The notes beneath the pieces were generated by a model. The model worked only from the letters and a program-made list of their open reading frames with translations, was not told where the DNA came from and searched no databases. Both the position numbers and the translations under genes were made by a program. 10,330 bases of DNA from Candidatus Pacearchaeota archaeon (GTDB taxonomy: Archaea > Nanoarchaeota > Nanoarchaeia > Pacearchaeales > GW2011-AR1), in NCBI GenBank assembly GCA_002690445.1, contig NZER01000058.1, forward strand, positions 9,728-20,057. The letters run 5' to 3'. This document shows, one piece after another, positions 6,071 through 10,330 of the stretch (position 1 is its first letter; each line of letters opens with the position of its first letter).

Positions 6071-6639
6071 TGGCAGTAGCATACACAGCAGTATATCCAG
6101 CAACACACGATACGGCTCACGTAAAGGCTACCACTTACCACGATGCTAACCAGACACCGTGGGATGCAACTGACCCAGCTAAGTCTTTAATTGGAAGCCA
6201 CGCAAATACGAACTGGTACACCACAGTAGGTGAAGTGGCTAATACAAGATTTCATATTGACTTAGATACAGCTAAGATTATACGGAGAATATATTATGAG
6301 AGTTCTCATCATCAGGGTGGCGATGTAACGAGGGCAATTAATAACTTTGTCTTTCAGGGTTCAAATACTGGTGCAGGTACATTTGACGATTTAGTCTATG
6401 GTAATGATGAGGGTTGGACAACAATTCCTTTATCGCAAAATACTATGGATGCTCACATAGGAGCAGATCAGGCAGATCCAAAATATATTCTTGTCAATAA
6501 CTGGGGAGCCTATAGATATTATGCTTTTAAGATTGCAGATAACGGGGGAGACGCTACTTTTATCGGTGCAAGGCATTTGAACTTACAAACGCAAGATGGG
6601 TATCAAGTGCCTAGTGGAAGTTTTTTTCATAATGGATAG
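6070..6639 (+). CDS. Discoidin (F5/8 type C)-like surface-binding protein
   Basis: This 189-residue protein looks like a single galactose-binding-like beta-sandwich. Visible landmarks are NTNWYT (46-51), ANTRFHIDLDTAKIIRRIYY (57-76), INNFVFQGSNTGAGTFDDLV (90-109), NNWGAYRYYAFKIADNGG (143-160) and a terminal FIGARHLNLQ (164-173). The order 'W...f-iDLg-a-kI-riy', 'NF-f-GSN-g-gtfddL', 'yRYy-f-i-n-G' and 'IG-r-i-L' is the usual F5/8 type C plan, which often binds carbohydrates. A receptor-binding or adhesion role is therefore plausible but inferred. The frame is open back to an ATG at 6037; ATG 6070 is chosen because GGGGAGG (6056-6062) lies 7 bases before it and it forms a TAATG junction with the preceding stop. 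Confidence 0.7.
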   Translation: MAVAYTAVYPATHDTAHVKATTYHDANQTPWDATDPAKSLIGSHANTNWYTTVGEVANTRFHIDLDTAKIIRRIYYESSHHQGGDVTRAINNFVFQGSNTGAGTFDDLVYGNDEGWTTIPLSQNTMDAHIGADQADPKYILVNNWGAYRYYAFKIADNGGDATFIGARHLNLQTQDGYQVPSGSFFHNG

Positions 6640-6647
6640 GAGGATTT

Positions 6648-7289
6648 ATGTCAACTTATGATAGAGAGGCTTTAAGACTTGAAGTCAGAGAAGAACTTCA
6701 GGAAGAAGACGATGAAAATGATCCTACTTGGGATAACGATTTCATTAATTTGTGGCTAAACAGATATGGAAGAAATGTTGCTAAGATAACTAAATGTTTA
6801 GAAGGATATGGAGAGATAACTACAGTGGCAAGCACTGTTAGCTATGATCTCCCTACTAATCATTTTGAGGTTAAACTTATGAAACGAGACGATATAGGAC
6901 AGGTGGACCTCAAAACCATGAATTATCTTAAAGGTATTAATAGAACTACTGAGGGAACTCCCAGAAATTATCTTCCATTTGATGATCAGGTGTATTTGTA
7001 TCCGGTTCCAGATGATGCTTATACAATGAATGTCTGGTCTTACATGGTACCTACATGGATGAGCGCCGATAATACTAACTTCGATATAGAAGATGAGAGG
7101 ATAGTAGATATAGTTCTCAAAATGGTTATAGCAAGGTGTAGAAAAGTTGAAGAAGAATTTGGAGTGTTTAATCAGTATATGTCAGAGGTTCCATTTGATG
7201 TAGCTGATTATCTTTTTGACGATATGGTAAAATCAGAACAGGAGTCTCAGCAAGTTACAGATGAAATGGGAATGGGCGGTGACTATTAA
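6648..7289 (+). CDS. Head-tail adaptor (connector ring) protein
   Basis: This 213-residue protein has the plan of adaptor proteins that form a ring under the portal (gp4 of P22-like phages, gp6-like proteins). An N-terminal helical part carries 'W-D-N-D-F-I-N-L-W-L-N' (28-38) and then a helix RNVAKITKCLEG. Next comes a beta part with TTVASTVSYDLP (YDLP at 66-69), and then FDDQVYLYPVPDDAYTMNVW (about 111-130). The C-terminal part returns to helix (DERIVDIVLKMVIARCRKVEEE and the following residues) and ends in a polar Gly/Met-rich tail. The sequence 'helices, strand ending YDLP, strand with vylyPvPd-ay-m, helices' is typical, and it lies directly before a nozzle-like gene. TAGGAGGA at 6636-6643 sets the start. 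The TAA stop overlaps the next ATG by one base. The subfamily was not checked. Confidence 0.78.
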   Translation: MSTYDREALRLEVREELQEEDDENDPTWDNDFINLWLNRYGRNVAKITKCLEGYGEITTVASTVSYDLPTNHFEVKLMKRDDIGQVDLKTMNYLKGINRTTEGTPRNYLPFDDQVYLYPVPDDAYTMNVWSYMVPTWMSADNTNFDIEDERIVDIVLKMVIARCRKVEEEFGVFNQYMSEVPFDVADYLFDDMVKSEQESQQVTDEMGMGGDY

Positions 7290-9565
7290 TGGTACTCAGC
7301 ATGGGAAGAAGGGTTGAAACCAGAAACGAAAATATCATTTCTCCGAAACAGAGAATGGTTATAGACAATTTCTCAGAAGGCTATATAGATAAATTGGATA
7401 TCAATATGCTTCCTCCTAATTCATTTTATTACTGCCAAAATGTTATTATGGATAGCAAAGGATCTGTTGAAACTCGAACTGGCCTCGATAGTATTTTTGC
7501 CACTGTTCCGGGTAACTTTAGGCATAGACAGATAGAATTCGCTAAAGTAAATGATACAGATTATTTAATATCTTCATATTCTAATAAGATCGCTTATCTT
7601 GATACAGCTACAGATACTATGGTAGACGTTTTTACTGGTCTTGCCAGTTCTACTGTTACGCCTGATTTTATAAATTATAATAATAACCTTTATGCAATTT
7701 CTGATGGTGACACAATGCAGGTTTGGGATGGATCATCCACATGGACTGCAGGAGTCACGAAACCGGGTACTACATGTACCGCTGCATTGAGTATTAATGC
7801 ACCCTCTGATAGATGTGTCGCGACTGAAGGTTCTGCTACAGGTCTTACAGGAAATTATTCATATAAAACAACTTTTGTAAATGCTACTGGTGAGTCTGGT
7901 GCAAGTCCTGCAAGTACAGGAATTGACGTATCTGACAAGAAAATCGACTTGGATAATATTCCAATAGGGCCTACAGGCACTACAGCTCGTAAAATCTACA
8001 GGACCAAAGCTTACGGAGTTATTTTTTATCTCCATTCCACTATAGCTGATAATACTACTATAGTAATGGCTGATGATGATACTGCCGATTCTGCACTTGG
8101 AGCTGTGCCTCCTGATCTTCATTGGTTGAACGGAAAATACAAATATGCAGTTTCATTTGTATGGGGTACTGATGGAGTAAGAGGTGAGTCGAGTTTAAGT
8201 TCCAGATCGAATGAAATAGATTTATATTATGGCCAGATGGCATTGACAAGCATACCTACTGGCGCTGCAGGATGTACTGCTCGTAAGATTTACAGGACTG
8301 AGGGCGATGATTCCGATGGTGATCTTCGTTATGTTGCTACAATAGATGATAATGTGACTACTACATATGTAGACAATGATGAGGATGCAAATCTTGGATC
8401 GATAGGTGAGGAAGATACTTATGTCACTTTAGATTTTGCCTTTGGACTTCTTAAAAAGAAAAGCGCTACAGTGTGGGGAGTTAAAACTGCTGAACCTACT
8501 ACTGTTTATATATGTAAAAGCACATATCCAGAACAATGTCCTGCAGATAATTTTATTACACTTCCAGATACAGGTGAGTCTATATATGCACTGATAGAAT
8601 ACTTTGATGATGTTTATGTATTTATGCCTAGCAAAATTTATAAGATCACTGGTGAGACTATATCTACAATGGCAGTAAGTGTAGTTTCGCAGACTGCAGG
8701 ATGTGTGGCCAGAAATACATTAAAGCATGCCAGACAGGATATGATCTTTTTATCATACAATGGACTTTATACTCTCAACAGGGTACTCATGTCTTCCAAT
8801 GAAAACACTATAGACGTAACGCCTTTGAGTGCTAAGGTCGGTGATACATTTAAAGCTATAAATTGGGATTATGCTGATAAATCATGCGCATCAGTATTTA
8901 ATGAGCAGTATGTAATATCATTTCCTAAGGACAGCGCTACCCAGAATAACTTTACATTCCTTTATAATTTTGAAAATAAGAACTGGACTATACAGACTGG
9001 AAAATTCGGTCAGGTTGCTTCATATACAGTAGGTGATGTGGATGCTGATTCTCAGCTTGAACTTATAATAGGATCATCGGCTCAGGATGGTCAAATTTAT
9101 AAGTGGCCTAATGATGATGTCTGGAATGATAACGGACAGCCGTTTGATTCGCATATAATACTTGCGCCTTTTGCAGGCGGTATGCCAGAGTCTCGAAAGC
9201 GTCACAAGTTTTTCTTCATAGAAGCAGAAGCAAGCGGTGATTGGGATTTATATATATGGTATAGAAAGGAACTCAGAGCAGTTATTACTGCAGGATGGTT
9301 GGAAAAAACAATCAGCCTTAATCCGAATATTTCTGGATCAGCAACAGCTATACCTAGTTTTTATCCTGTAAATAGTTTTTACCCTGTTACAGCATTTGGC
9401 GGTGTATCTGGTGTTGAAACTAAACTTGTAATCTCAGATGGAAAAGGATTATCTGGACAAAGTAAGTATATACAATTTAAAATAGGAAACAATGGGAATT
9501 CAAATGAACACTTTAAACTGTTTAAGTTTATTTATTATTATAGAGTCAAAAAGCCTAGACCTTAA
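7289..9565 (+). CDS. Large tail nozzle/hub-like protein with two Ig/Fn3-like insertions
   Basis: This 758-residue protein starts with a phage tail-protein signature: 'NFSEGYID...NMLPPNSFYYCQNV' followed by 'G-S-V-E-T-R-T-G-L' (27-66), meaning a loop, a residue-rich N motif and an 'x-x-R-x-G' turn. This pattern is typical of large beta-propeller-like tail nozzle or stabilisation proteins (the P22 gp10 or T7 gp12 kind); repeated 'Y-L-i-s-y-s-n-k-i' and 'w-D-G-s-s-t-W' strands fit. Two tandem segments of about 95 residues (about 188-278 and 282-372) each begin with 'Y-k/Y...G-E-S' and contain ARKIYRT (KIYRT at 235-239 and 333-337), suggesting duplicated Ig/Fn3-like domains. A DVDAD segment (583-587) followed by LELIIG is FG-GAP-like and may bind calcium. 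ATG 7289 overlaps the previous stop; GGTGA at 7278-7282 may pair with the ribosomal end. ATG 7301 is an alternative. No catalytic site seen. Confidence 0.7.
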   Translation: MVLSMGRRVETRNENIISPKQRMVIDNFSEGYIDKLDINMLPPNSFYYCQNVIMDSKGSVETRTGLDSIFATVPGNFRHRQIEFAKVNDTDYLISSYSNKIAYLDTATDTMVDVFTGLASSTVTPDFINYNNNLYAISDGDTMQVWDGSSTWTAGVTKPGTTCTAALSINAPSDRCVATEGSATGLTGNYSYKTTFVNATGESGASPASTGIDVSDKKIDLDNIPIGPTGTTARKIYRTKAYGVIFYLHSTIADNTTIVMADDDTADSALGAVPPDLHWLNGKYKYAVSFVWGTDGVRGESSLSSRSNEIDLYYGQMALTSIPTGAAGCTARKIYRTEGDDSDGDLRYVATIDDNVTTTYVDNDEDANLGSIGEEDTYVTLDFAFGLLKKKSATVWGVKTAEPTTVYICKSTYPEQCPADNFITLPDTGESIYALIEYFDDVYVFMPSKIYKITGETISTMAVSVVSQTAGCVARNTLKHARQDMIFLSYNGLYTLNRVLMSSNENTIDVTPLSAKVGDTFKAINWDYADKSCASVFNEQYVISFPKDSATQNNFTFLYNFENKNWTIQTGKFGQVASYTVGDVDADSQLELIIGSSAQDGQIYKWPNDDVWNDNGQPFDSHIILAPFAGGMPESRKRHKFFFIEAEASGDWDLYIWYRKELRAVITAGWLEKTISLNPNISGSATAIPSFYPVNSFYPVTAFGGVSGVETKLVISDGKGLSGQSKYIQFKIGNNGNSNEHFKLFKFIYYYRVKKPRP

Positions 9566-9579
9566 GAAAGGAGGTAGTT

Positions 9580-10330
9580 ATGGCAATTTTAGGAGCTTAT
9601 GGTTATAAAAAACCTACATCAAATACGAGTTATTCGAGATCGCCTAATTTCAGTGCAAAAAAATATTCTCCGATTCCTTCGCGATCTCTTTCCAGTTATG
9701 GTATTTCACCTAGTAGATTTAAGCCGGGTTCATCATCAACAGGATTAAATATTCCTTCAAGGCCGATCAGCAATCCAGTAAATTTTCAGGGTGGATTTAA
9801 TCCTAATGCTAATATTTATGGTGGTTATTCGTCTCCTGTGCAAAATAATCCTTTTCAGCCTAGTGAGACTGGTATTGGAGAAAGCGGAGCAGGTATTTTT
9901 TCAAGAATAGGAAGTGCTTTTGAAAGATGGATTCAAGGTATATTAGGTAATGGTAGCATACAAGGCACTCCGGGAACTGCGGAACAATTTTTTGGAGATA
10001 TGCCTGTTAGCGCATATGAACAATTATCAAACGATTATAAGCAAAGACAATATCAAGGACCTGCATTATCAGATGAGCAGGTCATAGAAAATGCTTCTCA
10101 AAAATACCTTGCAGGACTTGAAACTGGTAAATATGGATATGGCGAAGGTGATCCAGTAAGTGGAATGGAACTATGGGATAAATTAATATCTGGCAATATG
10201 GATAATCCTGCGCTTCAAAGTGGTAAAGTTATGGGATGGGATTTTAGAGATTGGATGCCGGGCGGACAAATGAGCGGTCAAGATCCGTTTGAAAGTTTAA
10301 GAGATCAAGGTGGCGATCCTGCAGGTGGTA
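9580..10330 (+). CDS. Unrecognised phage protein, Ser/Pro/Asn/Gly-rich start (3' truncated)
   Basis: The frame is open from ATG 9580 to the last base (250 codons) with no stop, so it continues outside the window. AAAGGAGGT at 9567-9575 gives a clear start. Residues 1-95 are low-complexity, rich in Ser, Pro, Asn, Gly and Tyr (for example SYSRSP, IPSRPISNP, NIYGGYSSP), and probably disordered. Residues 104-122 form a short amphipathic, glycine-containing stretch (AGIFSRIGSAFERWIQGIL). After that the sequence is mixed helical and polar (ALSDEQVIENASQKYLAGLE). No enzyme motif is visible. Being directly after the nozzle-like gene, it could be an internal or ejected virion protein, or another tail component; this is positional inference. 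Confidence 0.62.
   Translation, partial: MAILGAYGYKKPTSNTSYSRSPNFSAKKYSPIPSRSLSSYGISPSRFKPGSSSTGLNIPSRPISNPVNFQGGFNPNANIYGGYSSPVQNNPFQPSETGIGESGAGIFSRIGSAFERWIQGILGNGSIQGTPGTAEQFFGDMPVSAYEQLSNDYKQRQYQGPALSDEQVIENASQKYLAGLETGKYGYGEGDPVSGMELWDKLISGNMDNPALQSGKVMGWDFRDWMPGGQMSGQDPFESLRDQGGDPAGG

Noticed and set aside
6621..6627. Run of seven T near the end of the discoidin-like gene as a programmed frameshift
   Set aside because: Shifting frame in either direction reaches a stop within a few codons and adds no domain. The next gene has its own strong ribosome site.
2213..6639. Reassignment of TAG as a sense codon (as in some gut phages)
   Set aside because: Four genes end with TAG, and three of these stops are directly joined to the ribosome site or start region of the next gene. 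Reading through them gives only short tails or repeated TAGs. Only the 4532 TAG opens into a long frame, which is reported separately.
3650..6639. Diversity-generating retroelement target in the fibre genes
   Set aside because: No reverse transcriptase, template repeat, or C-type-lectin variable end was seen in the window.
7859..8249. Antisense open frames inside the nozzle-like gene
   Set aside because: They lie within a long continuous + strand gene with clear repeated domains and show no protein-like motifs.

Overview
The window is a one-directional structural (virion morphogenesis) block of a tailed bacteriophage or prophage. All 15 supported genes lie on the + strand and are tightly packed, with gaps of at most about 32 bases and two 1-base stop/start overlaps. 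No bacterial housekeeping gene, RNA gene, CRISPR array, transposase or integrase is visible. The DNA is AT-rich, with frequent AGA/AGG and ATA codons. Almost every gene has a strong AGGAGG-type ribosome binding site, so the host uses classical Shine-Dalgarno initiation. This argues against a Bacteroidetes-type host, but the host cannot be named from the window.

Layout: (1) 1-252, the 3' end of a gene in the place where a scaffold or other head-assembly protein usually sits. (2) 259-1218, an HK97-fold major capsid protein. (3) 1243-2703, three tandem paralogous genes of 157, 158 and 158 codons that look like capsid decoration (cement) proteins. (4) 2719-3620, two small probable head-associated proteins. 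(5) 3650-6639, five consecutive genes built from phage fibre, knob and adhesion-type beta domains, including a choice-of-anchor-R-like domain and a discoidin (F5/8 type C)-like domain. (6) 6648-7289, a head-tail adaptor (connector ring) protein. (7) 7289-9565, a large tail nozzle/hub-like protein with two tandem Ig/Fn3-like insertions. (8) 9580 to the window end, the start of an unrecognised Ser/Pro/Asn/Gly-rich protein, possibly internal or ejected.

The order capsid, adaptor, nozzle, next virion gene resembles short-tailed (podovirus-like) phages of the P22 type. No tape measure, tail-tube or sheath gene is seen, although the window is too short to exclude them. The unusual point is the large block of decoration and fibre genes between capsid and adaptor, which suggests a capsid surface carrying several decoration proteins and possibly head fibres. 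The best points for a second look are the decoration-gene triplication, the in-frame amber codon joining the 294-aa and 176-aa fibre genes where the second has a poor ribosome site, the fibre/adhesin cassette itself, and the nozzle insertions. All functional calls rest on reading motifs by eye; no database search was run.
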